A stretch of DNA of 34,135 bases from Lingula anatina. Taxonomy: Eukaryota; Brachiopoda; Lingulata; Lingulida; Lingulidae. Shown piece by piece: positions 1 through 21,584 of this stretch; within the stretch, counting starts at the first letter, position 1; every line of letters begins with the position of its first letter. The stretch covers positions 1-34,135 of the forward strand of contig NW_019773792.1 in NCBI RefSeq assembly GCF_001039355.2, read 5' to 3'. A model generated the notes under the pieces. It worked only from the letters and a program-made list of their open reading frames with translations, was not told where the DNA came from and did not search any database. Position numbers and translations under genes: made by a program.

Positions 1-434
1 TTGTGTTGTGTGTTACTGTTGGTAGTATTAGGGGTAGAGAGAGTTACCTTTTGTTGTGTGTTACTGCTGGTAGTATCTTCAGGAACATGGATCACTGTTT
101 CTGGTGTCACTGTTGTTGTCTCTCCAGTGGATGTCTTTCTGCCACTTGTCTCAGCCTCAACAGGGTGAGAGGATGTCATCTCATCTCCAGGTGTCTCGTC
201 CCTGGATGTCTCACCCCTAGGTGTCTTACCCTCAAGTCTCTCACCCCTGGGTGTCTTACCCTCAGGTCTCTCAACCCCGGATGTCTTACCCTCAGGACTC
301 TCACCCCTGGGTGTCTTACCCTCAGGTGTCTCACCCCTAGATGTCCCACCCCCAGCTGTCTCATCCCTGGGTGCCTCAGTACTAGCCCCTGCAGAGACAT
401 CTGATGCCATCTCATTGATATTCACCTGATGCAC
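1..434 (-). CDS. Exon 3 of the signal-peptide gene, partial at window edge
   Basis: It is open for 144 codons down to the window edge, in the phase supplied by exon 2. The chosen acceptor is the AG just before base 434; another AG nine bases further in (exon from 425) keeps the same frame. An in-frame TAG lies just outside the acceptor. It contains the 30-bp coding minisatellite and, beyond it, a non-repetitive Thr/Ser-rich stretch that also stays open. Other frames are open too, over the repeat, so openness alone is weak evidence. Confidence 0.55.
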   Translation of the reverse strand, partial: MHQVNINEMASDVSAGASTEAPRDETAGGGTSRGETPEGKTPRGESPEGKTSGVERPEGKTPRGERLEGKTPRGETSRDETPGDEMTSSHPVEAETSGRKTSTGETTTVTPETVIHVPEDTTSSNTQQKVTLSTPNTTNSNTQH

Positions 435-1189
435 CTATTGACGTATTAAAATGTCAAGTTACTTTAACCAGTTTATCACGGTTTTATAAAAAGTTATGCA
501 GTAAAACATAAAGCTGGTCAAACCACATATTTTTATACTGAATGATTTTCATATAATTCTGCCAACTTCTTTGAAATATAAACATACAGAGGAAATAAAA
601 TTTCTGCTTACTTTGGTATCAGGCTCAGCTAAATGTGGTAACGGCAAGACACTGAAAAGAATAACAATAATGAATAATAGTAAGAAGAAGAAGCCGAAAG
701 GTGATCACGTTTTGTACAGGATGAGGCCACAATTACAAAGCTCCAAGGCTGTATGAAGTACAGAGTGTCACCTGCTTGATACAGTGACCCAAGTGCTCAC
801 ACACTTATGAATGTTACCAGCCAGATATATGGACTTGGAGTTTATTAGCTAGTCGTATACCCGAAACTAACAGTGTGAAATTTTGTCTTCTTCAGTCGTG
901 TTAGAGTTGTTTTAAATCCAGAGCAGTCTCTGTGATACTATTCGTTTACAGCTTTCACACAAATATGTATGCAATATGTCTAGCGACATGTGGTAGATGA
1001 GAAACACGTGCAGAAATAATTACAACAACGTGTTCCTAGAGTGATGTCATCGCTACTAGGGAAATGCCATTAATATATTTACTACCAATTAGGACTATTG
1101 TTCTTGTATTATCAATTGCTTTCAATCTTCTTTTCTACTCACCACAACATTGCCAGGTGTATCCACTTCACGTGTCTTGCTCTTTTCAT
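1..1189 (-). CDS. Unrecognised secreted or membrane protein, Thr/Ser/Pro/Glu-rich, 5' part only (three exons, runs off the window)
   Basis: I assembled this gene from three minus-strand exons: 1189-1143, 651-612 and 434-1. The splice sites are canonical: donors GTGAGT and GTAAGC, and a strong acceptor TTCTTTTCAG before exon 2. Phases agree only in this combination, since exon 2 has stops in its other two frames. The product starts with a classical signal peptide: residues 1-8 are basic (MKRARHVK), 9-24 hydrophobic (WIHLAMLCVLPLPHLA), with possible cleavage after A24. Residues 30-173 are rich in Thr, Ser, Pro, Glu, Gly and Lys, with five decapeptide repeats (63-112) and a Thr/Ser/Asn-rich tail that could carry O-glycans. 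No folded domain is visible and I do not recognise a family. It could be a mucin-like ectodomain or extracellular matrix protein. The signal-peptide reading is seen in sequence; function is unknown. The exon 3 acceptor is the weakest point. Confidence 0.6.
186..335 (-). repeat. 30-bp coding minisatellite (five decapeptides)
   Basis: Five 30-bp units read on the minus strand as decapeptides of the type GE(T/S)PEGKTPR. The variants are GESPEGKTSG, VERPEGKTPR, GERLEGKTPR and GETSRDETPG. The period is an exact multiple of three, so copy number can change without a frameshift. The translation is charged and predicted to be disordered. Confidence 0.8.
612..651 (-). CDS. Exon 2 of the signal-peptide gene
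   Basis: This is a 40-nt exon with a very good acceptor (pyrimidine-rich, TTCTTTTCAG) and donor GTAAGC. Only the frame set by exon 1 is open; the other two contain TGA or TAG. It encodes the second half of the hydrophobic core and the AEPDTK segment after it, then passes to exon 3 in phase 0. Confidence 0.6.
1143..1189 (-). CDS. Exon 1 (coding part) of the signal-peptide gene
   Basis: It begins at ATG (1189-1187) and encodes 15 codons plus two bases, ending at donor GTGAGT. It supplies the basic n-region and the first half of the hydrophobic core of the signal peptide. A promoter-like CpG-containing segment lies just upstream on the same strand. Confidence 0.6.
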
Positions 1190-1420
1190 TTTTATTCTCT
1201 ACTTGTTTCTCCCTTTGCAAATTTTTTTACATAAAGCTTCTTCCCCTCGTAAGTGAAACGTGGAAGTCGCCATTGGTGTTTTCAATTTGGAATGACGTGT
1301 ACTGCGCATGCTTAGATCAAAGATTATTTTCCAATCGAGGCTTGGAATTCCCTTCCTGTTTCGAAGAAGGGCAACCCCACTGAAGTCGTTTGAAGACGTT
1401 AGTTAGTCTAACTTTAAGAC
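1190..1420 (-). promoter_or_regulatory. Promoter-like region upstream of the signal-peptide gene
   Basis: This is richer in CpG than its surroundings. It contains an NRF-1-like TGCGCATGC (1303-1311), a CRE half-site TGACGT (1293-1298) and an inverted CCAAT box (1272-1276), within about 40 bp and 80-120 bp upstream of the inferred start codon. No TATA box is clear. The assignment is inferred from motif clustering and position. Confidence 0.4.
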
Positions 1421-1874
1421 ATGAAGCTAATTATGGCGGAAAAATGTTTATTTCATGCCTTGCTAGGGGAAATCCTTGTTTAATGTAAAGAAGGTTTCGG
1501 CTCGTTCAGTAATAAAAATTAAAAACTAAGAACCCTTTAGATATATTTTCTATGTTATTGATACTAACTGTTCTAACAAAATTAGACTGTGCTAAAGCGG
1601 CATAACGAAATTCACGTTTATTTTACTGAAACATTTTGTCCTCAACCTAGAGTATATTTTTCACAATGCCTGATAACGAGTATTTTACAAATTACTTTCT
1701 AAAATGATTCAGTTTTGCCGTTTTTCCTGTAAAAACATTATCTTTGACCTGTCGCCATAAATCTACAGTAGCTAATCATGGATATAAATGAATTTAAGAT
1801 CTTATTAATGCCTTAAATATTACAAATAAGTCCAACAACTTATAATGATGACTCGCACCAAAAGACGTAACGAA

Positions 1875-1876
<2 letters not shown>

Positions 1877-1923
<47 letters not shown>
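1877..1923. repeat. Poly(T) tract, about 47 bp
   Basis: An uninterrupted T run is followed by a GC-richer piece (CCCGGCGACACCGCG). On the minus strand this reads as a GC-rich segment ending in poly(A), which would fit the tail of a retroposed element. I could not identify a SINE body or target-site duplication. Confidence 0.8.
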
Positions 1924-1927
<4 letters not shown>

Positions 1928-4905
1928 CCGGCGACACCGCGAAAGTAGCCTCAAGCTATTTATTGAGTTATTTAAATAAACATTCTAGACATTAACTGGG
2001 GCATTATACATCTTACTGTCTTCCTGACAAGTTGCAGATGTTCTACTTTTGTAAAAAAATAAACTAGATCGATCGTTATGTTATTGATAAATCATGTTTG
2101 ATAACTCTGCAGGTACGCTGGCTATGCAAACTAGCGAAACATCGAATTCGAATTGTGATTGCGTTTGCGGTTCACCGACCTGGCGAAAGGTTAATACATG
2201 CACAGTCTACATTTGATAATTGTACAAAAGTTTTAATTGAAAAAAACTTTTTATAAATACCGAATAATCGAAAAGCTGTGTAAAGCGTAACGAGAAGCAA
2301 ATGTAGAAAGAGCTGTACCGTGTCTATAGTCATAGTCTATAGTTTATAGTCATGCGGGAAAGCAAGGAAAGCAAATCATGGTAGGATACATCTCTATAAA
2401 CTCCAAATTTTTTCAGACATTAAAATTGATGGTTTAGCATTAATTTCAATATTACTCTACCTGCCATAGCACATATATATAGCACAAGTGCTGAGGTTTT
2501 ATTTCAGGGCATTTGGCTGCGAACTTTTACAAAATGAAAACCGACGGGAATATACATATACATATAGGTTGAGGAGACGAGTAGATGTGCGAGAAATTGA
2601 ATACCAATTAAACTTGAGTTGTTTATCAATTTTAATACTGAAATGATATACCATTTCCTTCTCAAAAATTACCCTCACAAATTTGCCGCAGAGAACGCGT
2701 TCAAATGAAGTGTATGTATGTCCGTTTTGTAAGGGGACTACTATATGCGTTTCCACAAAAATCTTTGGTTTTCACCGTGACTTAGTAGATTCTGTCTTAC
2801 ATAATATTACATAAACGACTTCTCTATCGAATAAACGTGCACCAAACTTCAAATATGTGATAAGGAAGGACTAGCGGTAAAACTGTATTAACTATTACGA
2901 AAGATACCTCCGCAGCAATCTGTGCAATGTGGATGAATATTTTCTAAGGCGGCCCCAATTTCCGTTGTTTTTTGTTCGAAATATGACAAAAAGTATGAAA
3001 CACGGAACTGAATTACGTGACCAAAACTTCAGTAAATGAGGTCATGTGTCAAACAGTGTTTTCTTTGTTAAGTCTGAACATTTTAGCATATCTCAGTTAA
3101 AAGAATCACTAATTACTAAATTCTCGCTCACACTCCTATCTTGATATAAGTTGATATATCCTGGCGTTCCTCACACCAAACATTCCAGGTATGTGTAAGT
3201 AATAGATGAAAGCAGGAGATGCAAATAAGTTATTTATTCCACAGCTTGATTAGCTTGTTTTAACAAGCATCAATTGCTTACAATCACAATTTATAATAAT
3301 AATAAGTTAATCTGAATGTTAATAAAAATCATCAAAACAACAAAAATGATTGTTCACACACACATTGCAGGTGACCCCGTTGACCAGTTAGTAAAAAAAG
3401 TAACACTAGACACCTCTACAACTGTTCTCTCTACACTACGAGTATATACACATATACAGTCATATATAGTACAGCAGGATTTGTTAGTAACATCTGACAT
3501 CTCATTGTGGACATTGTATGTGGTAGTTATCCCACAGCACTGACAACATGACAGAGGCCTACAGGGAGTTTAGAAAAACACTTGACTATTGGCTTTCCCC
3601 ATCAATGAGACACAGGCACTGGCTAGTTGGTGAACTATGTTAACCTCTGCCTAGTTCATGCAAACAAATACTAGCTGAAAGCACATAATGTAATGAGTAA
3701 ATGATCAAAAGTTAATAACAAGCCAACTAGAGCTACTCGCAAACTATGGACATAATGTGCACTTATAAAGATGCACCAACACATGGAATATCACCAATTT
3801 TTTTTTTTAATTATTTCCAACCACCTGCTTTAATATCAAAATCTGCTGAACTCTGAAAATCCACAACTCACCCTCAGGGAAAAAGACAAAATAACCATAA
3901 AGCTTATCAATTTGGCAAAGATATAAATATTAATGAATGGCAGAAAATTACCTATTACATAATAATTGATAAATTTTTAACAGTTCCTATAAATTAAACT
4001 ATCTGAAGTTTCTGTTAACACTTAAAAGGTTGACAAAACAGTTATAGAAAGAGCAACATTAAGCACTACCATATTATATAACAAAAGTAAAATTATTACT
4101 GAAATCCTTCTGTTGTCAGCTGACAACTACAGTACTAACAGTTGTGACATCATTAGACAAATATATAGCACAAAATTATAAGTAAGTCTTTGCACGAGAC
4201 AATTTAGTTTTAACCAAATCAAATTATAAATTAAGATAAATATATATACTTTAACCTGGACTTATAGTAAAGCCCCCATCTATCCGTGGTGGCTTTCAGT
4301 AAATCTTTCCTCCGCTGTTTTTTAAACATTGCTTGAGGACTTGAGAACATGTTCACATGATGTTAACTACTGACCCTGTTGTTACATAGTTATGTTGGAG
4401 ACAACACTCTGGCAATACAAATGCTGGCATTGTTTCAAGAAATAAGAATATAAATGATCTTTAATTTATACATTGTACATAAACTTTGTAATTGTGCTTA
4501 GCTGTACATGTACATGTGTAACTAAATCAAATAAAGCAAAATTATGTTTCATAAAGATGCAATTTCTAACTTAATATCGTAAGATTTTAAATGAAATATA
4601 AAGAAGAAGAAAAACTGGAAGCCAGCAACAACATTCAAAATTCAGAAATCAAGTTGGAAAGATAAATATGTCTTGGTAAGTTTGCAATGAGAGCTGAAAT
4701 TATAATAAACCTGCATGAACATAAAGAAGAAATCAACCTCCACTTTTGACTTGGAAGAACCAATGTGTCATGGCAACAACTGATCCAAAATGTGACATCA
4801 CTATTGCACACTACACTTAAAAGAACAACATCTGATCCTCAACCCGTAGTATAATATATGATTTACAGGTACCCACTAGAGATTTTCATGTCTAGAACAC
4901 TAGAG

Positions 4906-5101
4906 TGGCTGGAGAAGAGACGAAACTGCCTCCTTGGACAAAAGTCTTAGAACAGAGATCCCTAGTACACTGACATATTGTCTGATAGACTACATTTAGA
5001 CTCTGGCTGGAGATGAGACAAAACTGCCTCCTTGGACAAAAGTCATAAAACAGAGATCCCCAGAATGCTGACATATTGTCTGATAGACTATATTTAGACT
5101 C
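4906..5101. repeat. 98-bp tandem duplication
   Basis: Two copies (4906-5003 and 5004-5101) start at TGGCTGGAGA and share ACTGCCTCCTTGGACAAAAG and the block ending GACATATTGTCTGATAGACT. They differ by scattered substitutions only. Confidence 0.85.
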
Positions 5102-5495
5102 TGAGAATTAGGTATTTAATAAGACAAACAGTGAACCACAAATAACATCTGAGCACCTTTCTGTTGTTGACTATGGTCCAGAGCAGCTGTACAGAGAATT
5201 CAGACTACATGATAAAGCATAGGGGATGACTTTCCCAATGAAGACCAGCTGTGCAGACACCTCAGACTACATGATGGATAAAATATTCACACAGAAGACT
5301 AGTGGCTTTGTATGTGTCAACTTCTCCAAACCCAGCCTGGGAGGTCCCTGCTAGTACTGTAATAGTAGTTGTGCATAACGTCAGTGTAATGCTGAGTAAT
5401 TTAAGTTTACCGTCTCCCTGTCTTCTACTGGAATGACTACAGACTATAGCCTTGGCATCAGCCATGTCCTTGTTTAATCCACACTCTGCTGGCAT

Positions 5496-5514
5496 GGGGG
5501 GGGGGGGGGGGGGG
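5496..5514. repeat. Poly(G) tract
   Basis: A run of 19 G is followed by a purine-rich segment (AGAGGAGGAGTAGGGGAG). The C-rich minus strand could act as a pausing or structure-forming site. The run length is also prone to sequencing error. Confidence 0.85.
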
Positions 5515-6261
5515 AGAGGAGGAGTAGGGGAGCAATAACCACACAGCTTGGTGCCTGGACATCCATGTCAACATAATAATTTCAAGCATTTAATCTAAAC
5601 CACAGATATAGTCTATAGGAGATGGCAAATATAGCTGAGTTACCTTTATAAATATCAAGTAAAAAGTGTGAAGTGGTATATTCCACAGAGTTGCCATTAC
5701 AACTGTTCAGTATTTAGTGTCAGAGTAATATCCTCCATAGTGACATGATGAGGTGGGAGACCATCTGCAACCGCAGTGATGATAAGCATCACACTGGGAC
5801 AACAGGAGGCACAAATCAACAATACAAAGATGCTATGACAGGAAAAGTAAACAAAATGTCTCATCTAATCTTACTGCCCCAAAGACAAAATCCATTGAAT
5901 ACACAAGTCTTTGGCAGCTTGAGATCTTCTGTCCAGAGACACAGAGAAATATCTGCTGGCAAATGACAATATAATTGCATGTAAATCTATGAACTCATGT
6001 CCGTCTATGAACTCAGTCTCTGTGTGTGTCTGTATTCACACAGGGGACAGCTGTTTCACTGAAGTCTTCAGCACCATTGTTAACTGGATGACATCCTAGA
6101 GGCAGCTGCCTTTTGTAACTTTGGTATCAATTTTTTTTAATCTTCAGCTTTGAATAAAGCGCCTCTTGCATTTCTTTTTTTCATCTACTGCCACCTATAG
6201 TACTGTAACACGTGACTAGGTAATGCTGTTTGATTGGCTTATATGAGAGTCTGATGTTATT

Positions 6262-16781
<10,520 letters not shown>

Positions 16782-17000
16782 TTGTCCCTCTCCTCTCGTA
16801 CTCTCAGTTCAGGCAAACACACCCTGTTCACAGTTCTAGCCGCGTCTGATCTTCGTATTCATCGATCATCGAGCATTTGCAATCAGCACACAATGGCGGC
16901 AGCTGAGTGACACGTGCGCGGTGAGGACCAATCAGAGCGCAGGATTAACGTCAGTGCGGAAAATATAAACAAATGTGTTCTATTGTGTCCAAGCATCTGA
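16782..17000 (-). promoter_or_regulatory. ZMYND19: ZMYND19 promoter and 5' UTR
   Basis: This is a CpG-enriched segment directly upstream of the ZMYND19 ATG. Motifs seen are a YY1-type AATGGCGGC (16892-16900, GCCGCCATT on the gene strand), an E-box CACGTG (16911-16916), a CCAAT box (16928-16932) and an AACGTCA half-CRE (16948-16953). There is no TATA box, which fits a housekeeping promoter. YY1 sites of this type often sit at or just downstream of the start, so transcription may begin near 16900. This is inference. Confidence 0.6.
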
Positions 17001-17500
17001 ATCAGGCCCAGCGGACAAAGGCTTTTGTGTTGATTGATAATCGGATAACCGTTCACAGTTCCTTGACAGATCAAGAAGCCATTGCAGCTGAAGTGGGGTT
17101 TCACTTTCATGCTGAAGCCAACGTCGTGTTTGTCAAATCATTTCCTGTTTCCTTTAGTCTCAGTTAGGAGCTAGGCTTGACACCCCCCTCTTTCCCATTT
17201 CTCCCCCCCCCCCAGCGCCAGTTGTAATGCGTTTCAGTTTCTTAATATTACAAACCACGTAGGTGAAGTTTACCGCCAGTTATTGTTAGTACAAAGAAGC
17301 CAATAATAATAATAATAATAATAAAAATGATAATTAATTATTTTAGCTCATTTCACTATTTAAAATGAGCCCATATTGAAATTATTAAAACATTGACAGA
17401 AAATAACACAACAAGTTCACAAAAAGGAGTACAAACAAAAACCATTATTAAAGCAGCATAATTCTTTCAAATTAATATTAAAAATATTCACACTGTAAGA

Positions 17501-17501
17501 N
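17501..17501. other. Ambiguous base (N)
   Basis: The only N in the window, in non-coding DNA. It shows this is assembled draft-type sequence. Confidence 1.
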
Positions 17502-18959
17502 TTCTCCTCATCCTACATGTAGCTGCACAGAGGTACTTCTTTTCCTGTTAGGGTTAGTTGCAGTATTGGGGTTGGTGTACAATGTATAGGACGAATGTCA
17601 CCTGTACAAAGTAATGGGTAGCGGACTACGGTTCCTAGCGTACTTCCATTCCTTTTACCGCGCGTTGAGACTCCCCTGGTAGCTAAAGAATCCTCACAAA
17701 AGTTTACAAAGTCGAAGAAGAGGCAATAATTTTATAAGAGACTGCTAGCGTCTCTGTGGTCACAGAGTGGCGGTCGTGGTCTCTGCACTACGTACGCTGA
17801 CATATTTGTTTGGCGACGTTTTTGCTGTTTTTTCACAAATTGGTCATTCGAAGCTCAGTACTTAGTAAACTACAGCCAGTCACGTGCAATAAAAGGCCTA
17901 TTTGTTTTCACTTTAACTCTCCCGTATTAGTAAATGATGATATGCACCCATTTTAAAATATCAGGCCTACATGTACATGTATATTTAAGTAACTGATAAG
18001 AGTAACAGGGGCGGATCCAGCTTGGATTGTTTGAAGGGGAGGCCTAAATTATATTGACCAGTGGACAATATATAGAATGATATTATTATATGCTTTAAAT
18101 TGCCGCCCCCGCACTCATTGACAGATATGCTACTCTCTGACCACAGGGGTCGCCAGTGGTCTCTTACAAACCTGTCGAATATTCCATTTTGTAATTTATA
18201 CCATAGAGACCCCTGTGAAATGGGGGGTGGGGGAGGGGCATTACATGGCACTCTCTATAGGAACCCTGTCGTGAATATATAACACTCAAACGAACCAGCT
18301 GAGTGCATGAAACTTCGCTATACGTACCTATAATTTTATAATCTAACTTTATAATTACATGTACCTGCGCCAAGAACGCCATGCCTTTACTTCCGTTTGT
18401 CTGTTTGTTTGTCACCAACATATGTGAAGAGCTACCCAAGTCTTTTGATGGAATTTTCAAGATAGGTCAGAAATGGGCTAAATTTAGGCACGTGGTTATT
18501 AATTAATTAATTAATTAATTAATTGATTAAATTATTAATATATTGATGAATGGGATAGATTTTGGTGATTATTTATTAATTAGTTCTATAATCAGTAGAT
18601 AATGATGAGAATTGACCTGCCTTGGCCGAGGTCTGCGCTCCCTGAGTGATTATCTAAATTCATTATGCTTATTTTGGACTATTACGCCTGCGGCAGGAAT
18701 GTGTGAATTTAGTGGTTAAGATTTTTTTTTATGTATTCATCAGATATTTAGATTTGATTTTTTTTTTCAAATGTAACTGCTTCATGGTGTTTCTAAATAA
18801 TAAATTAATAACTAAATAAATAGATAAACGCTCGACAAGGTATATTAATTGTTTAATTGGCCAGTAAGCTAAAAAGTTAATTTATGGCACAATGCGTTAC
18901 TGTAACATATTTGGTGAAGATTGCAGGGTGACACGTTCTCTCACTGACTTCTTCTTGAT

Positions 18960-19080
18960 ATCAACGCATATCGACAATAACTCCCAGTAATGTTCATGCG
19001 CGCCACGGACAAGGCTGACGTCATCCAATGAAGGTTACATCGTGCAACATTCTCTCATGTGACGTAAAACCAGTAAAAAT
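18960..19080. promoter_or_regulatory. Orphan promoter-like segment with a perfect CRE and CCAAT
   Basis: It contains TGACGTCA (19016-19023), CCAAT (19025-19029) directly after it, GCGCGCC nearby (about 18999-19005) and a second TGACGT about 40 bp on. The grouping resembles a CREB/ATF plus NF-Y promoter. No gene was found on either side, so this is a motif-level call only. Confidence 0.3.
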
Positions 19081-19249
19081 TGGCCTATATGCCTTCTGTA
19101 TATGACTCAGGATCCAGTTTTATAATTGAATTTCAGAACACAAGCTGCACCTAACGCCCAGACGGGCATTATCGGTGTACTTCAATATAGAATTTATGTC
19201 TTGTGCCTTCAATGAAGTAAAGTACCGATTGATCTAGATCGGCGGCCGT

Positions 19250-19251
<2 letters not shown>

Positions 19252-19298
<47 letters not shown>
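19252..19298. repeat. (AT)n microsatellite
   Basis: About 23 TA units in a row, directly after CpG-bearing DNA (GGCGGCCG at 19241). Confidence 0.97.
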
Positions 19299-19303
<5 letters not shown>

Positions 19304-19529
19304 GGCACAATAAACATTCCTCATTACTTCCGTTATTTAAAATTTATCTTTTAATTGTTATCATAATAATAATTTTATTGGGCTGGTATAAGTAATTAGT
19401 AAAAAGCTACACCAAAATATGTGAATCTGTCTACATAGTAGTAGTATTAAATTTCAACCTAAGTTCGTCATTGGACCCGTACGTAAGTGCAGAGCCGACA
19501 TTGAGTGAGGGAGCAGCAACTGGACTGCT

Positions 19530-19850
19530 ACGTGTCTGCTGACTGATTGCAGTAGATGAGATCCACAGACACAATGTGGTAGTGTATATAGCTTGTGTAG
19601 TATTAATTGCAACATGTCTGCTGACTGATTGCAGTAGATGTGATCCACAGACACAATGTGGTAGGTGTATATAGCTTGTGGAGTATTAATTGTACATGTC
19701 TGCTGACAGATTGCATTAGATGTGATCCACAGACACAATGTGGTAGGTGTATATAGCTTGTGGAGTATTAATTGTACATGTCTGCTGACTGATTGCAGTA
19801 GATGTGATCCACGGAAACAATGTGGTATGTGTGCCAGCTTCTGGTACAAT
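19530..19850. repeat. 82-bp minisatellite, four units
   Basis: The unit runs from CTGCTGACTGATTGCAGTAG through GATCCACAGACACAATGTGG to TAGCTTGTGGAGTATTAATT. GACTGATTGC (or its GACAGATTGC variant) starts at 19541, 19623, 19705 and 19787, a strict 82-bp period. The minus-strand ORF that spans it reads as a shifting peptide repeat and is not called as a gene. Confidence 0.95.
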
Positions 19851-20929
19851 GTGTTAGATGGTACTGTTTTGTTCACATAGCACAATTAATCAGATAAGAT
19901 GGTTATTTCACTTCAAATATTATTATAACGTTTATCCTGGCTTATTGCAGCATCACAGTTCATGTACTGTATGGAGCATACAACAACTGCTGGTATATAT
20001 TTTGAATTGTGAAGTTTTATTCCTTGGAAAGTTCTAGTACAAAGCAGTGCTGGTATTTTTTATTAAAATTTATTCATAAATTTCAAGCATGAACAATTTG
20101 AAATAAAGCATAATTTTGACCAAAGAATGAATCAGTTTCAGTTTTATATTCTCTATACATTTATACAGAAACATTATATACCTTAGAATCATTACCTTTT
20201 TATACAAATCTGTTGTTGAGTATATGTTTCCAAATTTTCATCTTGGCTAAATTTATCCCAATTTTTAATTTCCATATTTTTGAAATTTTTCTAGCATTCT
20301 ACAAAGCAATGAAATATATCTCAAAAGGGCAATAATTACAAACATCCTGTTCTAAAATCTTACATTTCTTTTAATATTTTCCTGTGTGATAAATTTCATG
20401 CAGAATTCCCCAAAGAACTGCTTTTATAACAGACTGATTACATGTCAAAAATATTCCATTTCATATAACATAGTATGGCACCCTTTCATTTAGGAATACA
20501 TTACCTCTTAATTTGGTCAAAACAAGTTCATATCTTACTTCTCTAGCAGTAATATATTTTCATTGTATTCCTTTGAAGGCCAATTAATACTTTTTGATTT
20601 ACCATTATCCTTAACTAACTGATTCGTGATAAAAAAAATTAACACTTCATATTCGATTAATGTAAGACCGAAAATTTATTATTCGTTTTCATTCATTAAA
20701 AACCTGCTTAATACTTTTATTAATTTATTCTCAATAAAAACTAAATACATTTTATTGATAGATATTTTGGTTCTTGCAACACATAGAATGTGACGTACGG
20801 AAACCTCAATAAATCTGACTCATATGAACTATTTATTTATCAAAGACTCTCAAAAATCTATTTAATAAATTAAAAATGTATAAAAACTGATTCTAAGGCG
20901 TTTACATAGGATACTTACTTCATTTTCGT

Positions 20930-21190
20930 ATAGGGTGCCAACTTGCCGCGACCCTGGGGCCAACTTCACCCGTGGCGGGTCAAATTGGCCCCCTTGACGT
21001 CAACTACGTTTCTTTGTTAAATTGTAAGTCATCTGGTATTATATTTTAAAAATAATGACGTTGCATACGTTGCTTAGTTCATGGGGCTTACTTTGAAACC
21101 GGTTTTGTTACTCTAACTCATTCCTAGTTGGCTCTACAAGGCCAAAAGTGTCTAACTGGCGCAACTAGCCCCGGTCTCCCTTACGTCCCA
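20930..21190. promoter_or_regulatory. GC-richer island with a CRE palindrome
   Basis: A CpG-bearing block in AT-rich surroundings, with CCGCGACC, GTGGCGGGTC and a perfect TGACGTCA (20995-21002). The words GGCCAACTT, AATTGGCCCCC and GGCCAAAAG recur on both strands. It could be an orphan promoter or a fragment of a mobile element; I cannot tell. Confidence 0.25.
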
Positions 21191-21510
21191 CCACCTGTCA
21201 TATTAAACACTATACTCGATATGTAAGGTGAGGTAAAAGTCGAGGTGAAGGTGACGTATAGGCCTTGTCTTGTATTTTAAACTACAGATATCTTCTGGTG
21301 TTTGCTTACTTGGTATGGATGGTAGTGTGATAGTTTGTGATAAGTTTGGACACACTATTACTAAGCCAAATTAATAGACAAACCTTTTCTTTAAATGTGC
21401 ATTTGTTTTTCAATACCATGGTGCAGTGGCGTAAGAAACCGAATATATATAAAATATCAATAACTAAATCAATAACAATAATTTTAATTCATTAAACGTT
21501 GGCCTAGCTA

Positions 21511-21512
<2 letters not shown>

Positions 21513-21579
<67 letters not shown>
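21513..21579. repeat. (AT)n microsatellite, long
   Basis: About 33 AT units, followed by an AT-rich run. It is likely to be length-polymorphic. Confidence 0.97.

Positions 21580-21584
<5 letters not shown>

Larger units (their letters stand above)
1421..6261. other. Non-coding stretch between the signal-peptide gene and ZMYND19
   Basis: I found no convincing exon on either strand. The stretch is AT-rich with short chance ORFs only. It holds a poly(T) tract, a poly(G) tract, the 98-bp duplication and a smaller near-duplicate around 5187-5275 sharing CAGACTACATGAT. Part of the right end must be the ZMYND19 3' UTR. A minus-strand ATTAAA (6141-6136) about 120 bp past the stop is a possible poly(A) signal. 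Confidence 0.5.

Noticed and set aside
3-404. 133-codon + strand ORF over the 30-bp repeat
   Set aside because: It is the antisense shadow of the minisatellite. The minus-strand frame fits spliced exons and a signal peptide, and this one has no such support.
4892-5074. Minus-strand ORF with an internal peptide repeat
   Set aside because: It arises from the 98-bp tandem duplication only.
16973-17167. Divergent gene start opposite ZMYND19
   Set aside because: The 64-codon ORF is close to the promoter, but no splice donor or family match was found; left as unproven.
19454-19885. 143-codon minus-strand ORF
   Set aside because: It lies over the 82-bp array; the encoded repeat shifts frame between units and there is no non-repetitive domain.
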